Shown piece after piece: positions 1 to 5,921 of a stretch of DNA of 17,442 nucleotides. Position 1 is the stretch's first letter. Each line of letters opens with the position of its first letter. The notes under the pieces are model-generated. The model was not told the origin of the DNA, did no database searches, and saw only the letters and a list, made by a program, of their open reading frames with translations. A program made the translations under genes and the position numbers. Origin of the DNA: an uncultured Faecalibacterium sp. (lineage in GTDB: Bacteria; Bacillota; Clostridia; Oscillospirales; Ruminococcaceae); contig UQDV01000042.1 in the NCBI GenBank assembly GCA_900539945.1, forward strand, positions 1 to 17,442, written 5' to 3'.

Positions 1-1
1 C

Positions 2-346
2 CGGCTGGTGCAGAACGATTTCCGCTTCACGGTCAGCGAACGAGCCGCGGCCAACGTGGACACCATCAAGCGCAGCAGCAACAATGTCATCGACTTCATG
101 GAGTCCGAGGGTTATTTCCGCTTCAAGGCGGACTACTCTATCAGTTCCAAGGAGTTCTACGACATTTACAAGCAGTGGTGCGAGGACAACGCCTGCCACA
201 GCGTATCGGCGATCCGTTTCAGCGCAGAGCTGCGCCAGAATGACCGCCGCTACAACCTTGAAGCCACCAACAATATCTATCTGCCCGGTGGTCGCAGGGT
301 GCGAGGATTCGTGGGCATCGAGCCGCTTGTCCATCCCTGCCCGTAA
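2..346 (+). CDS. P4/D5-type phage/plasmid primase-helicase, C-terminal fragment
   Basis: Only the last ~115 residues lie in the window; the reading frame is open to the left edge, so the start is outside. The visible part has the pattern usual at the C-terminus of P4/D5-type primase-helicases of plasmids and integrative elements: an SNNVIDFM segment, then SSKEFYDIYKQWCEDN, and a final YNLE...IYLPGGRRVRGF block. In that family an N-terminal primase is joined to an SF3 helicase and the protein starts replication of the element; neither catalytic part can be seen here. It ends in TAA and is followed by a 376-bp non-coding stretch with repeats and a candidate oriT, then a relaxase gene, which fits a mobilizable element. 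The family is assigned from the tail only, by recognition. Confidence 0.72.
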   Translation, partial: RLVQNDFRFTVSERAAANVDTIKRSSNNVIDFMESEGYFRFKADYSISSKEFYDIYKQWCEDNACHSVSAIRFSAELRQNDRRYNLEATNNIYLPGGRRVRGFVGIEPLVHPCP

Positions 347-374
347 AAAGTGCATTTTTTCACGGAAGAAGTTC

Positions 375-523
375 GTACAACCTGTACGGTCTGTACTTGT
401 ACGCACCTGTACGGCGAATTGAAGCAAATTAAAACGTGGTATCGTTTATATTTCGTGTTCCAGTACGCCGTACAGACCGTACGGGTTATTTGAAGTCCGT
501 ACGCAATTTTTTCAGATGCGTAC
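375..523. repeat. Cluster of ten GTAC sites with a 13-bp inverted repeat
   Basis: GTAC occurs at 375, 384, 393, 399, 409, 463, 470, 479, 499 and 520, mostly as TGTACGG or CGTACGG. GTACGGTCTGTAC (384-396) is repeated in inverted orientation as GTACAGACCGTAC (470-482). The stretch is non-coding and lies between the primase and relaxase genes. It could be an iteron-like replication origin of the element or binding sites for a regulator or accessory transfer protein. The repeats are seen directly; the role is inference. Confidence 0.6.
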
Positions 524-527
524 GGAG

Positions 528-558
528 CAATCAAGTTCGCATTGTGCGAACTTGATTG
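528..558. repeat. Perfect 14-bp inverted repeat with 3-nt loop
   Basis: CAATCAAGTTCGCA (528-541) and TGCGAACTTGATTG (545-558) are exact inverse complements around TTG. No T-run follows on either strand (GTAGCTTTCC on the plus side), so it is a poor intrinsic terminator. Its place between the GTAC cluster and the candidate oriT suggests a protein-binding site or a replication structure. Confidence 0.7.
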
Positions 559-604
559 TAGCTTTCCCGCAGGAGACGTTCCCCCTCGGAGAGTCCTCGA
601 AGAG

Positions 605-660
605 CCCACTACACTTTGCAGCCCATAGGGATGAAAGTGTTATAGTGGGTTATTACACTT
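605..660 (+). other. Candidate MobV-type oriT
   Basis: Two overlapping inverted repeats are present: CCCACTACACTTT (605-617) against AAAGTGTTATAGTGGG (634-649), and AAGTGT (635-640) against ACACTT (655-660). The second surrounds TATAGTGGGTTATTA, which resembles the pMV158-type MobV origin of transfer, where nicking occurs in TAGTGTG/TTA. By that analogy the nick would fall between 649 and 650. It sits ~65 bp upstream of a MobV relaxase gene, the usual arrangement. The repeats are seen; the oriT role and nick position are inference from the family. Confidence 0.6.
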
Positions 661-722
661 CCGAAGAAGTGCATCTTCGTTCCCCGTCACCTCTCGATGA
701 ACCTTGAAAGGAGGGATGCCCT

Positions 723-1988
723 TTGGCAAGAAATGATGGTATTGACCGCACCAGTGTCCGAAATCTCGTCGTTTCGGACAAGGCCGTTGGCAACACTCAG
801 CAGCACAATGAGCGTGAAAAGGACAGCTATCGGAACCCCGATATTATCCCCCAGCGCGCTGCATGGAACGTCCACTTCAAGAAGCCAACCGCCAGCTACA
901 CCGACCTGTTCGCCCAACTGGAAGCCGCTGGTACGATTTCAACGCGCGGCTTGAAGCCGGATGCTACCCACTACTGTGAACTTGTCTTTGATGTCAACTC
1001 TGCCTACTTTGACAATCACGGCGGCTACGAGTTCGCCAAGCAGTTCTATGCGGATGCCTACAAAGCTGCTGTGCAAATCGTAGGCGGTGAACAGTATATC
1101 CTCTCGGCTGTCATGCATGCCGATGAGATCAACCGTGCCATGACAGAAGCATTAGGCCGGGAGGTCTACCACTACCATCTCCATGTGGTCTATGTGCCTG
1201 TGGTGGAAAAGCAGATCCTCTGGTCGAAACGCTGCAAGGATAAGGCACTGGTCGGCACAGTCAAGGAGACCGTCATGCAGGTCAGCCGGAGCAAGAAGTG
1301 GGCATCCAAGCCCCTGCTGGACGATGCCGGAAAGCCCGTGCTGCAAAAGAACGGCAAGCCAGTCCTGAAGAAGTCGTACAGCGTCCTGCAAGACGATTTC
1401 TTCAACTATATGCGTACTGCCGGGTACACCGATGTGGAGCGCGGCGAGCGTGGCAGCACCGAAGAACACCTGACTGTCACTCAGTTCAAAGTCCAGCGGG
1501 AGCAGGAACGTCTGGACAGCCTGACCGCCCAAGCCGACCAAAAGGCGCAGTCGCTTGCCAAAACCAGTCAGACCCTCTCCAAAAAGGAGAAGGAACTTGC
1601 CGCTGTGCAGAAAAAGGCCACGCTCACAAAAGAAGCCCTCATTCATGCGCGTGATCTGGATTATATCGGCAAGCGCACCTTCCTCGGCAACTACTCGCTG
1701 ACCGAAGAAGAGTTTTCCAAGCTGAAAAAGCAAGCCGACCACGGCTATATGATGGATGTGGAGAACCGCCGCCTGAAAGAAGAACTTTCCACCGCCAAGA
1801 AAGAGGCCGTTCGTTGGAGCAACAAATACCACGACCTGTGGTACGACGTGAAACCCTATCTGGATGCTCTCCACCGTGCGCCCGAACTGGTGCGTGGCTT
1901 TCTGGAAAAGATTCTTGCCCCCAAGCAGGAGCACACCATGAATGTGCCGCAGCAAAACCGTAAGCGTGGGCAGGATATGGAACTTTGA
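723..1988 (+). CDS. MobV/Pre-family relaxase (plasmid recombination/mobilization protein)
   Basis: A 421-residue relaxase that would nick the cognate oriT and lead single-stranded DNA into a recipient with the help of another element's conjugation machinery. The MobV metal-binding motif is visible as H132-A-D134-E135 followed by H150-Y-H152-L-H154, equivalent to the HxDE...HxH block of Pre/Mob proteins. The part after about residue 245 is rich in charged residues (Q/K/E heptads, ~250-300 and ~335-365), a likely coiled coil as usual for the family. The start is TTG at 723 with GGAGGG at 710-715, 7 nt upstream; the next in-frame ATG would remove conserved N-terminal sequence. It lies just after the candidate oriT, and the next small gene begins 17 bp after its stop. 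GC content is lower than in the replication genes on the right. Confidence 0.88.
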   Translation: MARNDGIDRTSVRNLVVSDKAVGNTQQHNEREKDSYRNPDIIPQRAAWNVHFKKPTASYTDLFAQLEAAGTISTRGLKPDATHYCELVFDVNSAYFDNHGGYEFAKQFYADAYKAAVQIVGGEQYILSAVMHADEINRAMTEALGREVYHYHLHVVYVPVVEKQILWSKRCKDKALVGTVKETVMQVSRSKKWASKPLLDDAGKPVLQKNGKPVLKKSYSVLQDDFFNYMRTAGYTDVERGERGSTEEHLTVTQFKVQREQERLDSLTAQADQKAQSLAKTSQTLSKKEKELAAVQKKATLTKEALIHARDLDYIGKRTFLGNYSLTEEEFSKLKKQADHGYMMDVENRRLKEELSTAKKEAVRWSNKYHDLWYDVKPYLDALHRAPELVRGFLEKILAPKQEHTMNVPQQNRKRGQDMEL

Positions 1989-2005
1989 GTTTCGGAGGAT
2001 ACCAT

Positions 2006-2182
2006 TTGAACAAAAAGAAGAAGTCAAACAAATCCGGCTACCCGGATGAAGCAATCAAGACCCTTGCACGTTGCTTTTATCCCTCCATGGTTGAGTTTTT
2101 CAACAGCGAGGAAGGCCAGCGTGAATATGAGGAATGGCTGAAAGAGCAAGAGGCACTACAAAGCTTGCCTGTTGCCGCATAA
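2006..2182 (+). CDS. Small conserved-type protein downstream of the relaxase
   Basis: A 58-residue protein with a lysine-rich start (NKKKKSNKSGYPDE), an aromatic centre and an acidic, charged helix (EEGQREYEEWLKEQ). No catalytic motif, signal peptide or membrane segment is seen and I do not recognise a named family. The start chosen is TTG at 2006 because GGAGGA at 1994-1999 lies 6 nt upstream; an upstream in-frame TTG at 1985 would overlap the relaxase stop and has no good site. It shares a transcript with the relaxase and is followed by two hairpins, so it is probably the last gene of this operon. Confidence 0.7.
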   Translation: MNKKKKSNKSGYPDEAIKTLARCFYPSMVEFFNSEEGQREYEEWLKEQEALQSLPVAA

Positions 2183-2187
2183 AAACA

Positions 2188-2219
2188 GCAGGACGCTCCC
2201 AGTAAAGGGAACGCCCTGC
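2188..2219 (+). terminator. Hairpin after the mobilization operon
   Basis: GCAGGACGCTCCC (2188-2200) pairs with GGGAACGCCCTGC (2207-2219) at 11 of 13 positions, the two exceptions being possible wobble pairs in one strand. It starts 5 nt after the stop of the 58-residue gene. No long T-run follows (CTTATATAG), so it may act with the stronger hairpin 20 bp downstream. Confidence 0.5.
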
Positions 2220-2240
2220 CTTATATAGATGTATCTTACC

Positions 2241-2277
2241 GAGGTGTGTCCAGTTGGGCACACCTCTTATTTTTTTG
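2241..2277 (+). terminator. Intrinsic terminator
   Basis: GAGGTGTGTCC and GGGCACACCTC form an 11-bp stem (one wobble) with an AGTT loop, followed by TTATTTTTTT. This is a strong rho-independent terminator for the plus-strand mobilization genes. It also separates them from the convergent gene whose stop is at 2281. Confidence 0.85.
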
Positions 2278-2280
2278 CCC

Positions 2281-2535
2281 TCAATCTTCTAACCCATGGC
2301 TCCCGGCTGCATTTTTCAAATATTCCTCTGGGTCACCGTTCAAAATCAACTCGGCATAGCCCAGCGGGTCATTGTAGATGAGATAGTCCAGTTCCGTTCG
2401 CTGTGCCATGGTAACATCCAGAGCCTCTTCGACCCCGGTGCAGTCAATGGAAATTTTTCTCCCATCTTGGAGAGTCAACTCCACGCACCCGGTATCCATG
2501 TTGAACGAACAGGCTCTTGCATCGTACTTCATCAT
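2281..2535 (-). CDS. DUF6061-type hypothetical protein
   Basis: An 84-residue acidic protein with no signal peptide, membrane segment or catalytic motif. The pattern SFNMDTGCVELTLQDG near the N-terminus, then a QRTELDYLIYNDPLGYAEL block and a final NGDPEEYLK, matches my memory of the DUF6061 family, which is common in Faecalibacterium and relatives; its function is unknown. The ATG at 2535 is chosen because GGAGG (2545-2541) lies 5 nt upstream; a second ATG directly after it is equally possible. An in-frame TTG at 2547 overlaps the ribosome binding site itself. It is convergent with the mobilization operon and lies between it and the attachment site. It could belong to the host chromosome or to the mobilizable element. 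Confidence 0.75.
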   Translation of the reverse strand: MMKYDARACSFNMDTGCVELTLQDGRKISIDCTGVEEALDVTMAQRTELDYLIYNDPLGYAELILNGDPEEYLKNAAGSHGLED

Positions 2536-2635
2536 CGTGTCCTCCAAACGCTTATTGTGTGGTTACGGTCTATGACAAGGCATCGGAGTTTTGCGCCGTC
2601 CACGGGAGCCTTCATTGTTGTACCCGAAGAAAACG

Positions 2636-2680
2636 AAAAATCCGAACCCTTCTCCAATCGGAAACAGGTTCGGATTTTTC
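2636..2680. terminator. Bidirectional terminator downstream of the tRNA fragment
   Basis: AAAAATCCGAACC (2636-2648) and GGTTCGGATTTTT (2667-2679) form a perfect 13-bp stem with an 18-nt loop. A- and T-tracts on both sides allow it to work in both directions. On the minus strand it lies directly after the tRNA 3' end at 2686, so it was probably the terminator of the intact tRNA transcript before phage insertion. Confidence 0.8.
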
Positions 2681-2685
2681 TTGTT

Positions 2686-2712
2686 TGGTGGGCGCGGGTG
2701 GATTCGAACCAC
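2686..2712 (-). other. Prophage attachment site: tRNA 3'-end fragment
   Basis: The minus strand reads GGTTCGAATCCACC followed by CGCGCCCACCA: a T-loop, the 3' half of the T-stem, the 3' half of the acceptor stem and an encoded CCA. The 5' side of a tRNA is absent. Further upstream on this strand there is no GGGCGCG acceptor partner or D-arm, and the T-stem pairing already fails at its outer position. This is what remains at one end when a phage integrates in the 3' end of a tRNA gene. The integrase gene begins 130 bp away. The complete tRNA should lie at the other prophage end, outside the window. The amino acid type cannot be told from this fragment. Confidence 0.8.
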
Positions 2713-2821
2713 TATTCTTTCGGCCTGTCCATTCCTGCCGTGTCAGAAAATGCAGCATTCAAGCCACTTTTCGAGCACGGCACGGAACGCGCGATGCACC
2801 GCCGGAACGGCTCGAACATTA

Positions 2822-2843
2822 AAAGTGGGTTGCAAAGTGGGTT
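2822..2843. repeat. Direct repeats near att, possible integrase arm sites
   Basis: AAAGTGGGTT occurs at 2822-2831 and again at 2834-2843, 12 bp apart, and an inverted partial copy CCACTTT lies at 2764-2770. They sit between the tRNA fragment and the integrase stop codon, where arm-type integrase sites are expected. The second copy overlaps the integrase TAA. The role is inference from position. Confidence 0.4.
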
Positions 2844-3999
2844 ATTTTTCGGGGCACGGCGCGTACTCGGACAGCACGCCGGAGACGGCCTGCGCGGTGG
2901 CGTCATCGCGGCCGGTGACGGCGTGGGAGTACCAGCCGTAGGTGTCCATGCTCTTGCTGTGGCCCACGATGCGGCGCAGCTGGGCGGGCGGCACGGCGTC
3001 CTCGATCATGCTCACAAAGGTGTGCCGCAGCTCGTACAGGCTGACCGGCGGGTCGATGCCGTTGCAACGCTGGTAGACCTTCCAGTAATTGTACAGGCTT
3101 TGCTGGTTGGACAGCAGAAACAACGGGTCATCATCCCGCAAGGGGCGTTCCTCTTCCTGCGTGCGCTGCTGCATCTGGGCGCGGATCTCGGCCACAGCCA
3201 GAGGGTGCAGCACCACCGTTCGGATGGCATTCTCGTTCTTGCCGCTGGTCTCTTCGTTCTGGCGGTTGATGGCCCGCCCGATGTGCACTCGGTCACCATC
3301 CAGATCGCCCACGCGCAGGCCCAGCAGTTCACCAGGGCGCAAGCCGGTCATGACCGCGATGCGGTAGGCGTGCACATTCTCATCCTGCTCCACTTTTCCA
3401 CGCACAACGCGGGTGTCGGTGGACAAAAGCACCCGCAGGCTGTCCGGCTGCAGGATCTTCCGGCCCTTCAGGCGGGCACCCTTCGGCACGGTCAGGTCCT
3501 CGTCCTCCGGGCGCAGGGCTGTGTACTTGTGCTGGCGTGCCCACTTGACAAAAGCCACCTCCACGCCACGGATGCCCTGCAGCGTTTTGCGGGACAGGTT
3601 GCCCCGGCTCTTGCGTTTGCTGTCCGGATTCAGACAGCCCTCTTTATAGGAGCGGTTCAGCACGTCCTGCAGCATGCCGGTGGTCAGGTCGCCGATCCGG
3701 CGCTGTCCAATCACCGGCAAAATGTAGTTGCGCCCAAACTTCTCCACCTGCTCAATGTTGCTGGTGCCGCCCGTGGCTTTGACCGAGACCATGTACTCGG
3801 CCCACACGTCCACGCAGCGCTTTGTGGTGCTGCTGATACCCTCATCCAGCCAGGCGTCCGCCTTGCGGTTCGCTTCCCGCTGGCCGGTGCGGCCGGCCTT
3901 TGTGCTGGTAAAGGTGCGGCGCACGCCGTCCTTCTGCACCTTGATCTGCCAGCGCTGCTGATTCGGCAGCCAGACCGCCGTATTGGTTCGCAATCCCAT
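2842..3999 (-). CDS. int: Phage tyrosine integrase
   Basis: A 385-residue site-specific recombinase that would integrate and, with a partner, excise the prophage at the adjacent tRNA fragment. An N-terminal AP2-like arm-binding part (about 8-35, RWQIKVQKDGVRRTFTSTKA) is followed by a SAM-like core-binding domain (about 60-160) and the catalytic domain. The catalytic residues visible are R221 (TGLRPGELLGLR), a hairpin Lys near K254, Y322-E-L-R325 (the usual HxxR has Tyr first, common in this group), H347 and nucleophile Y357 (YGWYSH). The start is ATG at 3999 with GGAGGTG 7 nt upstream; an upstream open frame to 4146 has no ribosome binding site and covers the promoter and terminator described here. 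It is last in the leftward lysogeny block. Confidence 0.93.
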   Translation of the reverse strand: MGLRTNTAVWLPNQQRWQIKVQKDGVRRTFTSTKAGRTGQREANRKADAWLDEGISSTTKRCVDVWAEYMVSVKATGGTSNIEQVEKFGRNYILPVIGQRRIGDLTTGMLQDVLNRSYKEGCLNPDSKRKSRGNLSRKTLQGIRGVEVAFVKWARQHKYTALRPEDEDLTVPKGARLKGRKILQPDSLRVLLSTDTRVVRGKVEQDENVHAYRIAVMTGLRPGELLGLRVGDLDGDRVHIGRAINRQNEETSGKNENAIRTVVLHPLAVAEIRAQMQQRTQEEERPLRDDDPLFLLSNQQSLYNYWKVYQRCNGIDPPVSLYELRHTFVSMIEDAVPPAQLRRIVGHSKSMDTYGWYSHAVTGRDDATAQAVSGVLSEYAPCPEK

Positions 4000-4006
4000 A
4001 AAAATA

Positions 4007-4046
4007 CACCTCCATGGGTACACTTTGACAAGCCTGCCCGGAGGTG
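4007..4046 (-). promoter_or_regulatory. Possible hairpin hiding the integrase ribosome binding site
   Basis: In the integrase leader, CACCTCC (4046-4040) is exactly complementary to GGAGGTG (4013-4007), the integrase ribosome binding site. A 7-bp GC-rich stem with a 26-nt loop would hide it. This would only apply to transcripts beginning upstream of 4046, for example read-through from the repressor operon. The pairing is seen; the control is inference. Confidence 0.4.
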
Positions 4047-4053
4047 GTACAAT
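4025..4053 (+). promoter_or_regulatory. Strong sigma-A-type promoter pointing rightward
   Basis: TTGACA (4025-4030), a 17-bp spacer and TACAAT (4048-4053) are nearly consensus. It points away from the integrase and toward a terminator at 4103-4137, with transcription expected to start near 4060. No gene on the plus strand follows within reach. Confidence 0.75.
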
Positions 4054-4059
4054 AACAAT

Positions 4060-4137
4060 TGGTTGGTTTGGTATTGTTCCTCGTGAGCAAGCCATTCTTT
4101 CGCGCCCTGCCGGTTGCCGCCGGTGGGGCGTTTTTTG
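4060..4137 (+). ncRNA. Predicted small RNA (~78 nt)
   Basis: The interval from the expected start of the promoter at 4025-4053 to the T-run of the terminator is about 78 nt. It has no convincing open frame: a GTG at 4084 lacks a ribosome binding site and its frame runs past the terminator. The RNA would be antisense to the gap between the membrane-protein gene (ends at 4139) and the integrase start, that is, to the integrase leader if the repressor operon is read through. Its existence follows from the two signals only. Confidence 0.45.
4103..4137 (+). terminator. Intrinsic terminator (plus strand)
   Basis: CGCCCTGCCGG (4103-4113) pairs with CCGGTGGGGCG (4120-4130) over 11 bp, including two G-U wobbles in the plus-strand RNA, with loop TTGCCG, then TTTTTTG. 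The T-run is only on the plus strand, so it ends rightward transcription and not the leftward lysogeny operon. Confidence 0.8.
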
Positions 4138-4138
4138 T

Positions 4139-4990
4139 TTATGCATCTTCTAGAGTATCGCTTTCGGCAAGGGCAAAAAGCTCTGCGCTCGCCTCGCCGA
4201 GTTCTGTTTTTTGAGCATCGCTCATGTATTGCAGGTACGGCACAAATGCCTGATGATATTTTTCCGCCCAGCCTTTCTTTGCCTTTGCAGTTTTCAGGCT
4301 CCTGATTTTAACGCTGTACTTCTCCGCAGTGCGGTGGATGATCTCATTCACCGCCGTATCCCGGAATGCAGGATTCTGATATTTCTTCAAATCAGCAGTT
4401 GCGCTCACTGGTGCACCATACCTTTTGCATTTTTCCAGTTCCATCAGTCGCCCAACACAAAAATCATATCGCATGAAGAATGTGGCCGGGTCTGTTGTTG
4501 TTTCAAGGATCCTTGCACTCTCTCTCGCCTGTTTCAGGAACTGCGGAGCCAGAATCTTTGCGTTTTTCCGAGAATCAACCAGATCCATCTCACCCACCCA
4601 TTCAGGGTTGGGCGTATAAATTTGCTCTGCATCATCAGAATCTTCGGCATCGCCTTGCTGATACCCATCTTTGATGCCCTTTGCAGTTCCGTGAATCATG
4701 CTGAAAATCAAGAGTGTAACCCAAAAGGCGACAACACCGCAAACGAAAGACATCCCGAGTCCACAAGATGCTGATGCGATAAAGAACCCAAGACATCCAA
4801 TCGCAAGACTGATAAAAACAAACTTTATCGGAACGTTCAGACCAGTCTTTCCGGAGGGCATCTTTGATGCAGCTCCTCCAATCGCTCCTGCTCCACGGAA
4901 AGCGGCATCAATGCTCTTGTGTACTGTTTTATTGCCAGAATGCTTCCGGTGCCATTCTTTGCGGCCATAGGGTGAAAGTTTTTTACCCAT
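4139..4990 (-). CDS. Two-TM membrane protein of the lysogeny block, function unknown
   Basis: A 283-residue protein that I do not recognise. Residues 1-50 are basic and Gly/Ser/Lys-rich, without a cleavable signal. Two hydrophobic helices follow, about 56-74 (KFVFISLAIGCLGFFIAS) and 79-100 (GMSFVCGVVAFWVTLLIFSM). The rest (~180 residues) is a soluble charged domain, probably cytoplasmic given the basic N-terminus. The ATG at 4990 overlaps the end of the metallopeptidase gene and has GAGGAGG 6 nt upstream, so the two are translationally coupled. Its place between the repressor/ImmA pair and the integrase suggests expression in the lysogen, where phages often carry superinfection-exclusion or other host-benefit genes. 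GC is clearly lower than in the replication genes. Function is open. Confidence 0.75.
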   Translation of the reverse strand: MGKKLSPYGRKEWHRKHSGNKTVHKSIDAAFRGAGAIGGAASKMPSGKTGLNVPIKFVFISLAIGCLGFFIASASCGLGMSFVCGVVAFWVTLLIFSMIHGTAKGIKDGYQQGDAEDSDDAEQIYTPNPEWVGEMDLVDSRKNAKILAPQFLKQARESARILETTTDPATFFMRYDFCVGRLMELEKCKRYGAPVSATADLKKYQNPAFRDTAVNEIIHRTAEKYSVKIRSLKTAKAKKGWAEKYHQAFVPYLQYMSDAQKTELGEASAELFALAESDTLEDA

Positions 4991-5420
4991 ACAATTCCTC
5001 CTCGGTTAAGTCTTCATTTTCCTTGTAATAATAGTAAGCACGCCGGACATATTCCTCCGTGGTGTCCAGGAGCTCCGCAATTTCATCGGCATCACGCCCT
5101 TGCTTCAGCAGGTCGAACAAGACTTGTTTTGGAATCGCGTGCCGGATATACCAGTGATCTGCCCGCACCTCATGCCGCTCTACAATATCAAACGGAGTGG
5201 CCATAGAATAAAATCCGCCATACAGGCAATGGCCGAGCTCATGCCCGATGCGTGCCTGCTCTTCTGCATAGGTGCAGGGTTTGGAGTTGTCCAGCCCGAT
5301 ATAACACGCCCCATTGACTTCCGTTGACATGCTGCCAATGATCGGCATTGGGTAGCGCAGGACTTCCACATGATTTTCGGCCGCAACTTTATAAAAGTCA
5401 GCCCTTGTTCCCATTTGCAT
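4983..5420 (-). CDS. ImmA/IrrE-family zinc metallopeptidase
   Basis: A 145-residue protein with the zinc motif HELGH at 60-64 and a likely third ligand in HEVRAD (83-88), the ImmA/IrrE (gluzincin-like) pattern. In ICEBs1 and phages of this type the ImmA protease cleaves the cognate repressor after DNA damage or signalling and so releases the lytic genes. The gene directly follows the HTH repressor gene and overlaps its end, the standard pairing. The C-terminal part has an acidic helical region that could contact a partner. The start is ATG at 5420 (AGGAG 4 nt upstream); an in-frame ATG at 5414 with a 10-nt gap is equally possible. The target is inferred from gene order. Confidence 0.88.
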   Translation of the reverse strand: MQMGTRADFYKVAAENHVEVLRYPMPIIGSMSTEVNGACYIGLDNSKPCTYAEEQARIGHELGHCLYGGFYSMATPFDIVERHEVRADHWYIRHAIPKQVLFDLLKQGRDADEIAELLDTTEEYVRRAYYYYKENEDLTEEELYG

Positions 5421-5742
5421 CCCGCTCCTTTATGAACCGGACAAACTGCTTGACCTCTTCATACTGGGCATCCGTCACGGGGCCGCCGCCAAAGAGAGCA
5501 AACTTAATATCATCCTCCGAAACCCCACCGGCACGCCCGGCGGGGCTTTTTTGTTCGCCGATCAGGTCATTCACCGACACTCCGAAGTAGGCCGCAACCT
5601 TCGCGAGGGTATCGCCAGAAGGAACAGCCCCTGTATTCTTCCATTTCGTGACGGTCGAGTTGCTCAGACCAATTTCTTTTGCGGCACGGCTGCAGCTCAC
5701 GCCCTTTTCTTGGCACAGTTCACTGTATACGTCATAAAACAC
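5398..5742 (-). CDS. CI-like HTH (XRE) repressor
   Basis: A 114-residue DNA-binding protein. An XRE-type helix-turn-helix fills about residues 8-62 (SCSRAAKEIGLSNSTVTKWK is the turn and recognition helix); a short linker and a small C-terminal helical region follow (~75-110). It has no LexA-like peptidase domain, which agrees with removal by the adjacent ImmA-type protease. The start is taken as GTG at 5742 because AAAGGGG (5760-5754) lies 11 nt upstream; a TTG at 5751 is in frame but only 2 nt from that site. It would bind the TCTAACC-type operators in the 5778-5951 region, shut off the rightward lytic promoter and control its own leftward promoter. Those last points are inference from position. 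Confidence 0.87.
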   Translation of the reverse strand: MFYDVYSELCQEKGVSCSRAAKEIGLSNSTVTKWKNTGAVPSGDTLAKVAAYFGVSVNDLIGEQKSPAGRAGGVSEDDIKFALFGGGPVTDAQYEEVKQFVRFIKERDANGNKG

Positions 5743-5777
5743 AATTTTCAACGCCCCTTTTTGTGCAGAGCGCCAAA

Positions 5778-5793
5778 TCTAACCAAATTCAGA
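5778..5793 (+). promoter_or_regulatory. Operator O1
   Basis: TCTAACCAAATTCAGA. It is identical to O2, and the starts are 31 bp apart, about three helical turns. It lies upstream of the rightward promoter and within the repressor leader. Confidence 0.65.
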
Positions 5794-5801
5794 AAATTCC
5801 A

Positions 5802-5830
5802 TTGACTTTCTAACCAAATTCAGATATCAT
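5802..5830 (+). promoter_or_regulatory. Rightward early (lytic) promoter
   Basis: TTGACT (5802-5807), a 17-bp spacer and TATCAT (5825-5830). The spacer holds operator O2 almost exactly, so repressor binding would block polymerase. It would start near 5837 and read the small HTH gene at 5980 and the early operon after a ~140-nt leader. Confidence 0.72.
5809..5824 (+). promoter_or_regulatory. Operator O2
   Basis: TCTAACCAAATTCAGA, the same 16 bp as O1, lying between the -35 and -10 boxes of the rightward promoter. Confidence 0.68.
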
Positions 5831-5839
5831 GGTGTCACA

Positions 5840-5855
5840 GTTGAATCCGGTTAGC
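5840..5855 (-). promoter_or_regulatory. Operator O3 (inverted, imperfect)
   Basis: The minus strand reads GCTAACCGGATTCAAC, sharing CTAACC and ATTCA with O1/O2 in the same spacing. It lies at the expected start of the rightward transcript. Confidence 0.5.
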
Positions 5856-5921
5856 AAACAAGCCCGGAATCAACCGAATGGCTCAGGCTAGAATTTGCGC
5901 TGGATAATTGTTAGCACCATC

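Noticed and set aside
375..558. CRISPR array
   Set aside because: The repeats are short (GTAC-centred), unevenly spaced and have no spacers of constant length; no cas gene is present.
1152..2054. 300-codon open frame on the minus strand opposite the relaxase
   Set aside because: The plus strand codes for a relaxase with its metal motif and a good ribosome binding site; the minus frame has neither.
2686..2761. A complete tRNA gene on the minus strand
   Set aside because: Only the T-loop, part of its stem, the acceptor 3' strand and CCA are present. No matching 5' acceptor strand, D-arm or anticodon arm is found upstream.
2296..4086. 596-codon open frame on the plus strand
   Set aside because: It runs through the tRNA fragment, two terminators and the complement of the integrase. 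The integrase on the minus strand has all catalytic residues.
4084..4212. Small plus-strand ORF starting at GTG in the predicted small RNA
   Set aside because: It has no ribosome binding site and its frame runs beyond the terminator into the complement of the membrane-protein gene.
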